DNA of 64,000 nt from Helicobacteraceae bacterium (GTDB lineage Bacteria; Campylobacterota; Campylobacteria; Campylobacterales; Sulfurimonadaceae). The notes beneath the pieces were generated by a model. That model was not told the origin of the DNA, did not search any database, and worked only from the letters and a program-made list of their open reading frames with translations. Numbering within the stretch: position 1 is the first letter of the stretch; every line of letters begins with the position of its first letter. Below are positions 7,734 through 16,139 of the stretch, piece after piece. Position numbers and translations under genes: made by a program. The stretch is taken from contig WTBY01000003.1 in NCBI GenBank assembly GCA_013138865.1, forward strand, positions 1-64,000, read 5' to 3'.

Positions 7734-9191
7734 TTATAAATTATATTTTTTTATAATCTCTTTTAATTTTTTCTTATCAATATTTATAATACTACCATCA
7801 TACACGATACTTTCTAAATTCTCTATCATTTCTCTTACTTGGGCATCGTCTTTATACTCTATCATAGAAGTTATAAGAGCTTTCTTATCTTTAGTATTCA
7901 CACGTTTCTCTTTTTTATCTCTATAAAAAAGCTTTTTAAATGGAATAACAAAAGCTAAAATAGTTATAAATATACCAACACTTAAACCAACTAAGAAAGT
8001 AATAATAGAGTCTTCTTTTGAGAAATTTTTAACATCTTGAACTACTACTTCTTTTGATCTTTTAATTTTTAGTGGTTCTTCTTGTTTAGATTGAACAACA
8101 CCTTCGACTTTTATAGGAATAGCCTTTGACATGACAGTTTGAGTAGTTTTAGTTTGTGGGTTAAAAAAAGTTAACTTAAACGATGGGACTACAAAGTCAC
8201 TATCACTTACAAATGCCATTTTCTCACTCCAAGAGCCTTGAAAACTTTTATTTTTAAACTCTTCAGAAATTTTAATTTTATCAGCATATACAGAAACATT
8301 ATCTAAGCTCGGCTTTTGAGAAGGTATATCTTCTAAGTTTCCTAGACCATCTATTTTAAGAGTAACATTTACAGCTTCACTACCTTTTATAACTGTTTTA
8401 TCAACAACTGCACTAATACGCAAGTCACCAACAATACTTACACCTTGTGGTAGTGGAAGTACATTCATATCAATAGAGTTAGAGAAGTACGATCGCCACT
8501 TAAGTGTAGCCATCCATTGACCCCATAGATCACGTTGTTGTGCGCGAGAAGCTATTTTGATCATAGCCGGAGCAATAGTCTGTTGTCCACTCTTTTGCGC
8601 TGCCATAATGTAAATGGCTTTAGTTATTTTATAGTTACCCTCTTTTGTAGTAGTTGACTTCGACTCTTTTTTAATCCAAAAGTTTTTTAATTTTGGTGGT
8701 TTAAAGTCTGAGTCAACTGCTTCTGCATTTATATTCTGTTTAAAAGTAAGTAAAACTCCAAAAGGCTCACCTACATATACCTCTTGACTAAGTGCTTCAA
8801 GAGTCAACTCAAAATCATTAGAAGCAGTTTTTTGTTGTGCAATAACTGTCACTTTTATAGGTTTTGAACTCTGTGTTTTTCCATCGATAATCATACTTAT
8901 TGGATCAATGGTACATGAACTATGAGGTGTAAAAGTATAACCATACATATGAGTTACACTTTTAGCTCCATTTACTATGTTTATGCTTGTACTCTTCGCT
9001 GTTCCTTCTACATTAACTCCACAAAGCTTATCGATCATAGGTGCAGAAAGGTTCTCTCCACTAACTTCAACATTAAGTGTTATAGAGTCACCTGAACTAA
9101 CAATTGTGTCATCTAAACTCACTTTAAAACTTGCATGTGCAAAAGTAGTAAATAAAATTATACTTAATGCTATTTTACCAAGGTTTTTCAT
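7734..9191 (-). CDS. batD: BatD-like aerotolerance protein
   Basis: A 485-residue periplasmic-facing protein: signal peptide (residues 1-20, ending 'FAHA'), repeated beta-sandwich regions ('VSLDDTIVSSGDSITLNVEVSG', shortened here to its pattern, and 'SQEVYVGEPFGVLLTF'), and a C-terminal transmembrane helix near residues 395-417 with a basic cytoplasmic tail. This is the BatD layout. Bat proteins form a membrane complex with MoxR ATPases; their exact role, first linked to aerotolerance, is still unclear. The start lies inside the end of the batB-batC gene. Confidence 0.85.
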   Translation of the reverse strand: MKNLGKIALSIILFTTFAHASFKVSLDDTIVSSGDSITLNVEVSGENLSAPMIDKLCGVNVEGTAKSTSINIVNGAKSVTHMYGYTFTPHSSCTIDPISMIIDGKTQSSKPIKVTVIAQQKTASNDFELTLEALSQEVYVGEPFGVLLTFKQNINAEAVDSDFKPPKLKNFWIKKESKSTTTKEGNYKITKAIYIMAAQKSGQQTIAPAMIKIASRAQQRDLWGQWMATLKWRSYFSNSIDMNVLPLPQGVSIVGDLRISAVVDKTVIKGSEAVNVTLKIDGLGNLEDIPSQKPSLDNVSVYADKIKISEEFKNKSFQGSWSEKMAFVSDSDFVVPSFKLTFFNPQTKTTQTVMSKAIPIKVEGVVQSKQEEPLKIKRSKEVVVQDVKNFSKEDSIITFLVGLSVGIFITILAFVIPFKKLFYRDKKEKRVNTKDKKALITSMIEYKDDAQVREMIENLESIVYDGSIINIDKKKLKEIIKKYNL

Positions 9192-11028
9192 TACTTTGCT
9201 CCTGTTGATTTTGCATTTTTTCTAACTTGTATATGTGACTAACGGGTGCTTCATTAAGACGTTGTAGCCACTTTGTTTGTTCAAGATCACTCATCTGCTT
9301 AGGATCATTATCTTCACTTTGAGCTTGTTGTTGCATCTCTTTCATATCATCTTCTTTTTTTTCTTTATCACTCTTTTTACTTTGAGCTCTTTCATTTTTC
9401 TCTTTAGCATCATCTTTTTTCTTCTTCTCATCTTTCATATTTTCAGACTTTTGAGAATCTTTTTTATCTTGCTCTTTACTCTCTTTTGACTCGTCACTTT
9501 TTTTATCTTTTGAATCTTTTTTGGGATCGCCATCTTTTGACTTATCATCTTTCTTCTTTTGATCACCATCTTTATTTTGTTGATCTTTTTTATCATCAGA
9601 ATCTTTTTTTTCATCATCTTTTTTCTGATCTTTTTTATCTTTCTTTTTTTGCTTTTTTTGTTTTTTTATAGCTTTCTTAACAGCTTCTAAATTTTCACGA
9701 GTCTGTTCGTCCTCTTTTATAGATAGAGAGTTTTCATAAGCTTTTACAGCTTCGTCTAACTTATTAGACTTGGCATAAGTATTGCCTAGGTTATGTTGCG
9801 ATCGCAAATAAAGCTCACTACTGCCTTTAGCTATACCTGCATAAGCTTGCGAAGCTTCTTTATATAACTTTTGGTTGTAAAGTGCATTTGCTCTGTTATA
9901 TTTAGCTTGTTCGGAGTCAAACTTATCGTAAAGTTCACTACTCTTTTTAAACTCTTTTTGATTATAAGCTTCTTGAGCAGACTCTAATGTTTGAAAGTCC
10001 AAAATATCTGCATTAAGATCATATGAATTGAACACTATAACTAAGGCTAAAAGAGAAGCTATATTTTTAGTAGATCTTCTAGGTAAAGAGCTAAGAGCAA
10101 AAAGAAGTATAAAAATAGAGAGTGCTAATGGGTATTGAAATAGTTGAGTGTTCTGCACAATCTCCTCCTCTTTTAGTGATTTCTTTTGAGTTTTAGAGTT
10201 TATTTCACTTAGCATCGCTTCTATATCTTTATTTGACGTAGTTGCTTGAATATAACTACCACCACTTTTAGTTGCAAGTGTTGAGACACTTTCATTTAGT
10301 TTTGAGATAATTATTTTTCCATTATGCTTTATAAAACCGCCATTTTTCTCTTTTATAGGAGCACCCTTAGGAGTTCCCATACCTAAAACAAAAACTTTTA
10401 TATTATTCTCTTTTGCGTAAGCTATTTCATTACTTAAATTATCTTTATCTCCACCGTCACTTAAAATAAGCAGGTACTTATTTTCATTCTTTTCTAGCAT
10501 CTCATTAGATGAGAATAGAAGCTGTTGAAAGTTAGTACCCTTTTCACTTATAGAAGAGGGACGCAATTGTTTCAGTAAAAATCTAACAGCTCTATGATCA
10601 AAACTTAATGGAGCGATCAAGTAAGCAGAACTTCCAAATGCCATGACACCTATTCTCTCACGTGGTGCCAAACTAAGTAGAGTTAAAATTTTCTCTTTTG
10701 CCATCTTTAGCCTTGATGGATATACATCTTCTGCAAGCATTGAGTTTGAAATATCAAGTGCGACCATAATATCTGCACTTTTTGACTCGACTTTTATCTT
10801 TTCACCTTTTATAACAGGTTGAGAAAGAGCTATAATCATAAAAAAGAATGCTAACAAATAGAGTGCATTTCTTGCGTTTAAAGTTAATCGGTTACTATTG
10901 ACTGAAAGTTTTTCTAAAACCTCATCACTAAAAAACTCAAAACCTTTAGATTTTTGAGTCATTATAAAATAGAATAAGACAAATAAAAAAATCATCATAA
11001 AGAAAAAACTTGGATATATAAAACTCAT
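9175..11028 (-). CDS. BatB-BatC fusion: VWA domain plus TPR and charged tail
   Basis: A 617-residue protein combining two Bat functions. Residues 1-75 hold two membrane helices; 85-280 form a von Willebrand A domain with the MIDAS motif D92-I-S94-N-S96; a third helix lies near 300-315. Residues about 340-450 carry tetratricopeptide repeats, as in BatC. From about 455 to 590 the chain is almost only Lys, Asp, Glu, Ser and Gln. In many bacteria BatB and BatC are separate. It overlaps batA by four bases and batD by 17. Confidence 0.85.
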   Translation of the reverse strand: MSFIYPSFFFMMIFLFVLFYFIMTQKSKGFEFFSDEVLEKLSVNSNRLTLNARNALYLLAFFFMIIALSQPVIKGEKIKVESKSADIMVALDISNSMLAEDVYPSRLKMAKEKILTLLSLAPRERIGVMAFGSSAYLIAPLSFDHRAVRFLLKQLRPSSISEKGTNFQQLLFSSNEMLEKNENKYLLILSDGGDKDNLSNEIAYAKENNIKVFVLGMGTPKGAPIKEKNGGFIKHNGKIIISKLNESVSTLATKSGGSYIQATTSNKDIEAMLSEINSKTQKKSLKEEEIVQNTQLFQYPLALSIFILLFALSSLPRRSTKNIASLLALVIVFNSYDLNADILDFQTLESAQEAYNQKEFKKSSELYDKFDSEQAKYNRANALYNQKLYKEASQAYAGIAKGSSELYLRSQHNLGNTYAKSNKLDEAVKAYENSLSIKEDEQTRENLEAVKKAIKKQKKQKKKDKKDQKKDDEKKDSDDKKDQQNKDGDQKKKDDKSKDGDPKKDSKDKKSDESKESKEQDKKDSQKSENMKDEKKKKDDAKEKNERAQSKKSDKEKKEDDMKEMQQQAQSEDNDPKQMSDLEQTKWLQRLNEAPVSHIYKLEKMQNQQEQSNEKPW

Positions 11029-11942
11029 CTTTTATTCCTTACAAAAACATATATTAGTAGAAAAAATAGTCCAAAGAAAAGTGGTAAATGGTAAAAATAG
11101 TTTTTGAATGTAAACTCATTTCTCTGGATTTTAGACTTCTCTAGTTCATCAATTTTTTTATAAATTTGTAAGAGCTGTCTTGATGAAGTTGCGCCAAATG
11201 CAACTCCTCCACTCTCAGTTGCGATCCTATTTAGTAAAGCACCGTTATATTCATGTGCTTCACCAATTCCGATCACATAAACTTTTATGTTGTTCTTCTT
11301 TAACAATGCCATAGCCGTGTCAAGATCTATTTTAGAAGTTCCACTATCATGTCCATCTGTTAATAAAATAGCTATTTTACTCTTTGCTTTTGACTCTGAG
11401 AGAAGATTTGCTCCTTGTGCTAAGGACTCATAAAGAGCAGTATATTTTCCTGCCATACCAATGTTAAGTTGTGAGACTATACGATCGAGTATTTTTTTGT
11501 CATAAGTGAGAGGAGAAGCTATAAATGAGTACTGTCCAAATACAACTAAACCTAAGTTGTCATTGACACGCTCATTTATAAACTCTTTAACTATATTCTT
11601 AACTACCATAAAGCGATCAGCACCAGTATTAGCACGATCAAAACCTCTTGCACTCATAGACTGAGACGCATCTAAAATAAGAGCTATATCAATTCCATCT
11701 GTTGGTTTAACAGTTATATTTTCATCTTTAACAGGTGAGCTTAGAGCAAAAACTACAAGTACTAACCCTAACCACTTCAAAAGGCTTAAAAACTTCATAC
11801 TCACAAGTTCACTTTTAGGTGAATTTAGTGAATGAGGAAAATATATGGCACTATTTTTTTGTTTACAAAACTTGGCACAAATAGCAAAAAGTATAAGTAT
11901 ACTTAGGACTTCAGGGTACTCTAAATAGATACCATCAAACAT
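11025..11942 (-). CDS. batA: BatA-like von Willebrand A membrane protein
   Basis: A 305-residue protein with two N-terminal membrane helices, a VWA domain (about 83-270) with an intact MIDAS motif D91-A-S93-Q-S95, and a C-terminal helix near 285. VWA domains with MIDAS bind divalent metal and partner proteins; BatA is thought to assemble with BatB at the membrane. The gene overlaps the small membrane gene upstream by 8 bases and the fusion gene downstream by 4. Confidence 0.88.
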   Translation of the reverse strand: MFDGIYLEYPEVLSILILFAICAKFCKQKNSAIYFPHSLNSPKSELVSMKFLSLLKWLGLVLVVFALSSPVKDENITVKPTDGIDIALILDASQSMSARGFDRANTGADRFMVVKNIVKEFINERVNDNLGLVVFGQYSFIASPLTYDKKILDRIVSQLNIGMAGKYTALYESLAQGANLLSESKAKSKIAILLTDGHDSGTSKIDLDTAMALLKKNNIKVYVIGIGEAHEYNGALLNRIATESGGVAFGATSSRQLLQIYKKIDELEKSKIQRNEFTFKNYFYHLPLFFGLFFLLIYVFVRNKR

Positions 11943-12339
11943 CTATCATACCTTTGTAAATTTCAAAATATGCTTTTACTTTTTCATCTATTACTTCAAC
12001 ATCTTTTTTATACTTGTACGCTGAGAGTTGCTCACTTAAATTTTGATACTTCTGCTGTAGTTGTTCACTATCATTTGAGAAAGTTAGTCCATATTTACTT
12101 ATGTCATAAGCCGCTGCTTTAGGATCAGAAAAATCTATATTTTGTAATGCTTCAAAGTCACGTTTACGAATATTTAATTTTTTAACTCTTGTAAAATAGT
12201 TATAGATCCAAATAGCTAAGAATATTAATACAACTAAACCAACAACAACTAAAGCTATTAAAATATAAAGAGATTGGTCAGGTACTTCTACAAGTGGTTT
12301 AATATCATGTAGAGGTATATTTAAATCTTGCTGTTTCAT
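11935..12339 (-). CDS. Small DUF4381-like membrane protein
   Basis: A 134-residue protein: a short N-terminal segment with 'DIKPLVEVP', one membrane helix (about 27-48), then a helical cytoplasmic part. This is the size, order and 'D-I-...-P' pattern of the DUF4381-type protein commonly found between DUF58 and batA genes. It overlaps both neighbours by a few bases. Its biochemical role is unknown. Confidence 0.7.
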   Translation of the reverse strand: MKQQDLNIPLHDIKPLVEVPDQSLYILIALVVVGLVVLIFLAIWIYNYFTRVKKLNIRKRDFEALQNIDFSDPKAAAYDISKYGLTFSNDSEQLQQKYQNLSEQLSAYKYKKDVEVIDEKVKAYFEIYKGMIDV

Positions 12340-13166
12340 TTTGCTGCCTCAAAAAGTCTTTTTAGTTTTATAATTGGGTTTTCATCTGTATAAATTTTAC
12401 TAAAACGTATATTCTCTTTTCTAAACCTAGAATATAGCTCTATGTCGTGAGTTCTTACTTTTTGAGCATACGCAGAAGCAGTTGAATTGTTAAAATTACC
12501 CTCTAATGTTGCACCTGTTTGTGGATCTATAAGCGTAGAAAAACCAAACTCTGGTGGATTCTCTTCTAGTCTATCTCTTACTATTACACATATAACTTCA
12601 TGTTTTTTAGCTAATAATTTTAGTGAAGGAACATCAAAAAAGTCCCCTACTAAAATTATTAGTGAACGTCTTTTAACTCTTTTGTATAAAGTATCAGCCA
12701 TTAAAGAGTAGTTACTACCTTGGTTAAGCGAACTAAAATCTAAAACATCTTGTGTCACTTTAGAGACTACAAAATTTCTTTTAGATGCCTTCTCGCTCAT
12801 CTCTAACTTATCAGTAAAAATAAAAGAGCTTAAAAGATCTCCATTTTTAACAACATTAAAACCCACAATCGCAACTATTTCTGCTATTAAATCTTGTTTT
12901 AAACGAGTTGAACCAAAGTGAACTGAACCATTTAACATTGTGCTAACTACAACATTAAGCTCACGCTCTTCACGGAAGACTTTTATAAATGGAGTACGCA
13001 TTTTAGCCGTTACATTCCAATCTATATGACGAATATCATCACCTATATTGTACTCACGTAGCTCTATAAAGTCGTAGCCCTCCCCTTGAAAGACAGAAGG
13101 GTTGTTACCAATCATTTCACTAAAGACGGATCTCTTCGCCTTTATAAGTAGTTTTTTTAAGCTCAT
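12336..13166 (-). CDS. DUF58 protein
   Basis: A 276-residue protein with the conserved DUF58 block 'GEGYDFIELREYNIGDD' followed by 'RHIDWNVTA' near residues 28-55, and a VWA-like fold after it. DUF58 proteins are constant partners of MoxR ATPases and Bat proteins. It has no obvious membrane helix. Its first base is shared with the last base of moxR, so the two are tightly coupled. Confidence 0.9.
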   Translation of the reverse strand: MSLKKLLIKAKRSVFSEMIGNNPSVFQGEGYDFIELREYNIGDDIRHIDWNVTAKMRTPFIKVFREERELNVVVSTMLNGSVHFGSTRLKQDLIAEIVAIVGFNVVKNGDLLSSFIFTDKLEMSEKASKRNFVVSKVTQDVLDFSSLNQGSNYSLMADTLYKRVKRRSLIILVGDFFDVPSLKLLAKKHEVICVIVRDRLEENPPEFGFSTLIDPQTGATLEGNFNNSTASAYAQKVRTHDIELYSRFRKENIRFSKIYTDENPIIKLKRLFEAAK

Positions 13167-14113
13167 TAGGGAATAGCTATACTACTTAGAACTTTGTCAA
13201 TAATCTCATCCGTAGTAATATTTTCAGCTTCTGCTTCGTATGTTAAAACTATACGGTGACGCATAATATCTTTAGCTATATAAGCAACATCAACAGGAGA
13301 TACAAAATCTTTCTCACGTAAAAAAGCCATAGCTTTTACAGCTTTAAACATATCGATACTAACACGAGGAGATGCACCAAACTGAATATACTCACTAAGT
13401 TCACTTAAGCCATAGTTTTCAGGATTCCTAGTTGCATCTACTAAAGTGATTATATACTGCTCAACTTCTTTATCTATATGGATCTCTCTAATAGTTTTTT
13501 TAATTTCTAAAAGTTCATCTTTGTCAATAGCTGAGTTTATAGTCTCAGAAGTCTGCATAGAGATACGACGTGCGATCTCTAGCTCCTCTTCTTTTGTGTT
13601 ATAACCAACTTGTAGTTTTAACATAAAACGATCTAGTTGAGCTTCTGGTAGTTGGTAAACGCCCTCTTGTTCTACTGGATTTTGTGTAGCCATAACAAAG
13701 AAAGGTGGTTCAAGTTTAAAACTTGTGTCACCCAAAGTCACCTGTTTCTCTTGCATTACTTCAAGTAGAGCAGACTGAACTTTTGCAGGAGCACGGTTGA
13801 TCTCATCTGCTAAAAGAAGGTTTGTAAATATAGGACCTTGCTTAATTTTAAATTCGTTATTTTGAGGATCATAGATCTCTGCACCTAAAATGTCAGCAGG
13901 AAGTAAGTCAGGAGTAAACTGAACACGTTTAAAATTCAGACCTAACGCTTGAGAAAGAGCATTAACCGTTGTAGTTTTTGCAAGTCCTGGAACACCCTCG
14001 ATCAAAATATGTCCATCACAAAGAAGAGCAATCAAAAGAGAGTCAATCATTTTTTGTTGTCCAACAACGACCTTGGCAACTTCGGTTTTAATATTTTTTA
14101 TTTTGTTTATCAT
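13166..14113 (-). CDS. moxR: MoxR-family AAA+ ATPase
   Basis: A 315-residue AAA+ protein of the MoxR/RavA clade. Walker A is 'GVPGLAKT' (40-47), Walker B 'LLLADE' (99-104), and sensor 1 follows in 'MATQNPVEQEG'. MoxR ATPases act as chaperones for VWA-domain proteins; here it is the first gene of the moxR-DUF58-DUF4381-batA-batBC-batD run, so the Bat proteins are the likely clients. The promoter should lie in the 14114-14259 gap. Confidence 0.93.
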   Translation of the reverse strand: MINKIKNIKTEVAKVVVGQQKMIDSLLIALLCDGHILIEGVPGLAKTTTVNALSQALGLNFKRVQFTPDLLPADILGAEIYDPQNNEFKIKQGPIFTNLLLADEINRAPAKVQSALLEVMQEKQVTLGDTSFKLEPPFFVMATQNPVEQEGVYQLPEAQLDRFMLKLQVGYNTKEEELEIARRISMQTSETINSAIDKDELLEIKKTIREIHIDKEVEQYIITLVDATRNPENYGLSELSEYIQFGASPRVSIDMFKAVKAMAFLREKDFVSPVDVAYIAKDIMRHRIVLTYEAEAENITTDEIIDKVLSSIAIP

Positions 14114-14224
14114 TAGTAGTACCTTATATAATATTTTAGTAGTTTATTATATCTGAACTAATGAATAACTAATAGAGAGTTAATGGTTGGTTAATAGTAA
14201 AAGTAAATAGTGTAAAAATAGAAG

Positions 14225-14237
14225 GGTGCCTGACACC
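14225..14237. repeat. Small hairpin GGTG-CCTGA-CACC followed by T7
   Basis: GGTG (14225-14228) and CACC (14234-14237) pair around CCTGA, with seven T on the + strand after it. A related hairpin with the same TGA core stands at 14929-14941, on the other side of the gene at 14260-14889. The T-run points the wrong way to terminate that minus-strand gene. The pair resembles REP-like elements. Confidence 0.4.
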
Positions 14238-14259
14238 TTTTTTTAGGAAGTTTTTTTAA

Positions 14260-14889
14260 TCATGGAGATGTATTTAATTTATAATCAGCATATTTTTGAT
14301 TAAATATTTTTTCTGTTTTTGTATCTGCTCTTAATATAAATGTAGAGTTTGGGGTTAAGTACAATTTATATATTTTTTTACCATTCAATCTAACTGATAC
14401 ATTATTATCATCACTGAAAACAGGGTCTTTTAACTCTTCCATAAACCTTTCATTCCACTCATAATCAAAATAACGAACATAATCAAATCTTGGAAATTGT
14501 GATTTTGTTATTTTATATTCTGGTAAAGTAGTATTTTTAGAAGAGTCCCAACCATCGTAAATCAATTTTTGTTTTAATTTTTCAAATAGTTTAAATCTTA
14601 TCTCTTTGCTTGGAATAAAATTAGTACCTGGTAAAATAGCAAATGAAAAAGGGTAATTACCAACTTTTATCTCTATGTCATTTAATATAATAGTATCAAT
14701 ATTATACTTAACTGTTTTAATCTGTTGTAACTCTTTTGATATTGCCAAACTCCAATCATCTGATATAATATACTTTTTATCAATATCCATACTATCTACA
14801 TGATTTGCTATATGATCCCATTTATTTCTTCTTATTTTAAATAATTTAATAAAATTAAATAATATATCTAAAATTTTTAATTTTTCCAT
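14260..14889 (-). CDS. Unrecognised 209-residue protein
   Basis: I do not recognise this protein. The start at 14889 is preferred over 14925 because GGAG stands 7 bases before it. It begins with an amphipathic, hydrophobic stretch ('LDILFNFIKLFKIRR'), and the rest is mixed alpha/beta with many Tyr, Lys and Asp and no Cys. There is no signal peptide or clear membrane helix. Codon use is very AT-rich, more so than the bat genes. It stands alone between two related small hairpins and next to the first small-membrane-protein pair, which suggests accessory DNA. Confidence 0.6.
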   Translation of the reverse strand: MEKLKILDILFNFIKLFKIRRNKWDHIANHVDSMDIDKKYIISDDWSLAISKELQQIKTVKYNIDTIILNDIEIKVGNYPFSFAILPGTNFIPSKEIRFKLFEKLKQKLIYDGWDSSKNTTLPEYKITKSQFPRFDYVRYFDYEWNERFMEELKDPVFSDDNNVSVRLNGKKIYKLYLTPNSTFILRADTKTEKIFNQKYADYKLNTSP

Positions 14890-14928
14890 TATTGAACTCC
14901 TATTGGTTTGAGATTTGATATTCAATAA

Positions 14929-14941
14929 AGGGTCTGACCCT
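14929..14941. repeat. Small hairpin AGGG-TCTGA-CCCT
   Basis: AGGG (14929-14932) pairs with CCCT (14938-14941) around TCTGA. It mirrors the hairpin at 14225-14237 in size and in the TGA loop core, so the pair brackets the unknown gene between them. Confidence 0.4.
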
Positions 14942-14955
14942 AAAGTTATAACATT

Positions 14956-15042
14956 TTAATTAGTAGAAATTTTAGTTTCTTTATATAAAAATATACCAAA
15001 TATAATAACAAATGCTACTAATACTATCATACTACTATTCAT
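14956..15042 (-). CDS. 28-residue membrane peptide, pair A second gene
   Basis: A short frame of 28 codons: a few polar residues, one hydrophobic helix (residues 5-20), then a basic tail 'YKETKISTN'. An AAAGGA stands 7-8 bases before the ATG at 15042, a good ribosome binding site. Its start overlaps the end of the upstream two-helix gene. The same layout recurs at 21762-21860 and 23193-23288; the tail 'KIST' is shared with the copy at 23193. Function unknown. Confidence 0.55.
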   Translation of the reverse strand: MNSSMIVLVAFVIIFGIFLYKETKISTN

Positions 15043-15225
15043 GAGAAATTCCTTTAATCAAATAATAACCTACAATATAAAATAAAATGCCAATAAAGCC
15101 TATACCAATAACAATAAAATCACTAATCTTATCATTCAAATATAAGCTTACAAAAGATAAAACAAGTAATAAGTTTGCTAACGATTGTAAGTTTTTACCT
15201 GTTTCTTTAAGCGCTTCTTTTTCAT
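15035..15225 (-). pseudogene. Two-helix membrane protein, pair A first gene, frame-shifted
   Basis: The frame that ends at 15035 encodes a charged helix ('EALKETGKNLQSLAN') followed by two membrane segments separated by a short 'YLNDKISD' loop, the same plan as the proteins at 21860-22111 and 23288-23506. It has no start codon of its own. The expected leaderless ATG at 15225 reads out of frame and stops after 15 codons. One more A in the five-A run after that ATG would join start and body. So this copy is a pseudogene, a switchable copy, or carries a sequencing error. Confidence 0.5.
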
Positions 15226-15231
15226 TTAAAC

Positions 15232-15260
15232 ATTATACAACAAAAGCAAATAAATGTAAA
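15232..15260 (-). promoter_or_regulatory. Sigma70-type leaderless promoter of pair A
   Basis: On the minus strand TTTACA (15260-15255), 17 bases, then TATAAT (15237-15232). The ATG at 15225 begins 7 bases after the -10 box, so transcription would start at or next to the start codon. The same arrangement precedes the two related pairs. Confidence 0.65.
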
Positions 15261-15275
15261 ACTATCTAAAAATCA

Positions 15276-16139
15276 TTATTTTATTAAAAAAACTGTACTG
15301 TTATCACTAAGTCCTACTAGTGAAAATTTCTTTTTATCCCACTCTTCAAAAAATAGTCCTCTGTATAGAAAGTTATTAAAGTAAAAAATGTTGCCTCCTA
15401 TAAGGTATTTATTTTTATAATTTACTAAAAAATATAGGTTATTAGTCTCATAAACTCTGTTCATAGACTTATTTCCTGTGCTGATCACTCTGTACGATTT
15501 AACATGAACTTTCTCTTTTCCATACGTTAAAACACCTTTTTCAGCATTAAAACTTACACCACCAGCAGGTAAGTGTTGTGGTTTTTTTAGATCTAGTACA
15601 AAGCCACCTTGCATACTTAACTGATCTTGTTGCGATACTTTTCCTGTGTTTATATTGTAAAGTGAAAATTCTCTTATAACATTCGCTATTTTCAGTATAT
15701 TGTCAGGTATGTAAAGAAGTGTATATTTCTCTCCCTTACACATTTTTTTCATAGGTTCACTTGATGCCGATAGATCTGAAAATAGTATTTTAGAGACTTC
15801 TCGCAAATCACTATTTGCATGACTTCCATTGTCCACAACAGGTCTCCACGATGTGTAGTATTTTAAAATATGTCCATAGTCCCACCAACTTAGCACACAA
15901 GCATTAGGAAATCTTTTGTCAAGTACTTCTAAAACCCCTACATCATTTGATCGTAGGTATTTAGGTTCAAGGTTTTTGTTTACTTCATTTATAAGTAACA
16001 TATTTACATAGAGTTGTATAGCTGTTAATAGTGCTACAATAGAAACGATTATAACTCTTTTTATAGGCAATTTTTCTAATAGAAGAAATAGTAAATATAT
16101 CGCTCCTGCATTAATAACTATACCCCCCAAAAAGTGCAA
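15276..16139 (-). CDS. pglB: PglB-like oligosaccharyltransferase, C-terminal part (out of frame)
   Basis: The C-terminal 280 residues of a PglB/STT3-type enzyme. It begins in the last membrane helices and then carries the acceptor-binding signature W85-W86-D87-Y88-G89 (numbering of this fragment), followed by 'WRPVVDNG'. In PglB the WWDYG motif contacts the Ser/Thr of the sequon. The frame opens only because of a shift at the six-C run 16123-16128; its nominal TTG start at 16139 is unlikely to be used. With one G less in the coding strand the two halves form one enzyme of about 675 residues, close to the usual 700 or so. Confidence 0.85.
   Translation of the reverse strand: MHFLGGIVINAGAIYLLFLLLEKLPIKRVIIVSIVALLTAIQLYVNMLLINEVNKNLEPKYLRSNDVGVLEVLDKRFPNACVLSWWDYGHILKYYTSWRPVVDNGSHANSDLREVSKILFSDLSASSEPMKKMCKGEKYTLLYIPDNILKIANVIREFSLYNINTGKVSQQDQLSMQGGFVLDLKKPQHLPAGGVSFNAEKGVLTYGKEKVHVKSYRVISTGNKSMNRVYETNNLYFLVNYKNKYLIGGNIFYFNNFLYRGLFFEEWDKKKFSLVGLSDNSTVFLIK

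Noticed and set aside
9435-9671. Lys/Ile-rich frames around the charged tail of the BatB-BatC gene
   Set aside because: They come from the low-complexity A-rich tract read in other frames or strands.
15087-15269. Open frame on the + strand over pair A
   Set aside because: It is antisense to the two-helix protein, has no ribosome binding site, and lacks the promoter seen on the minus strand.
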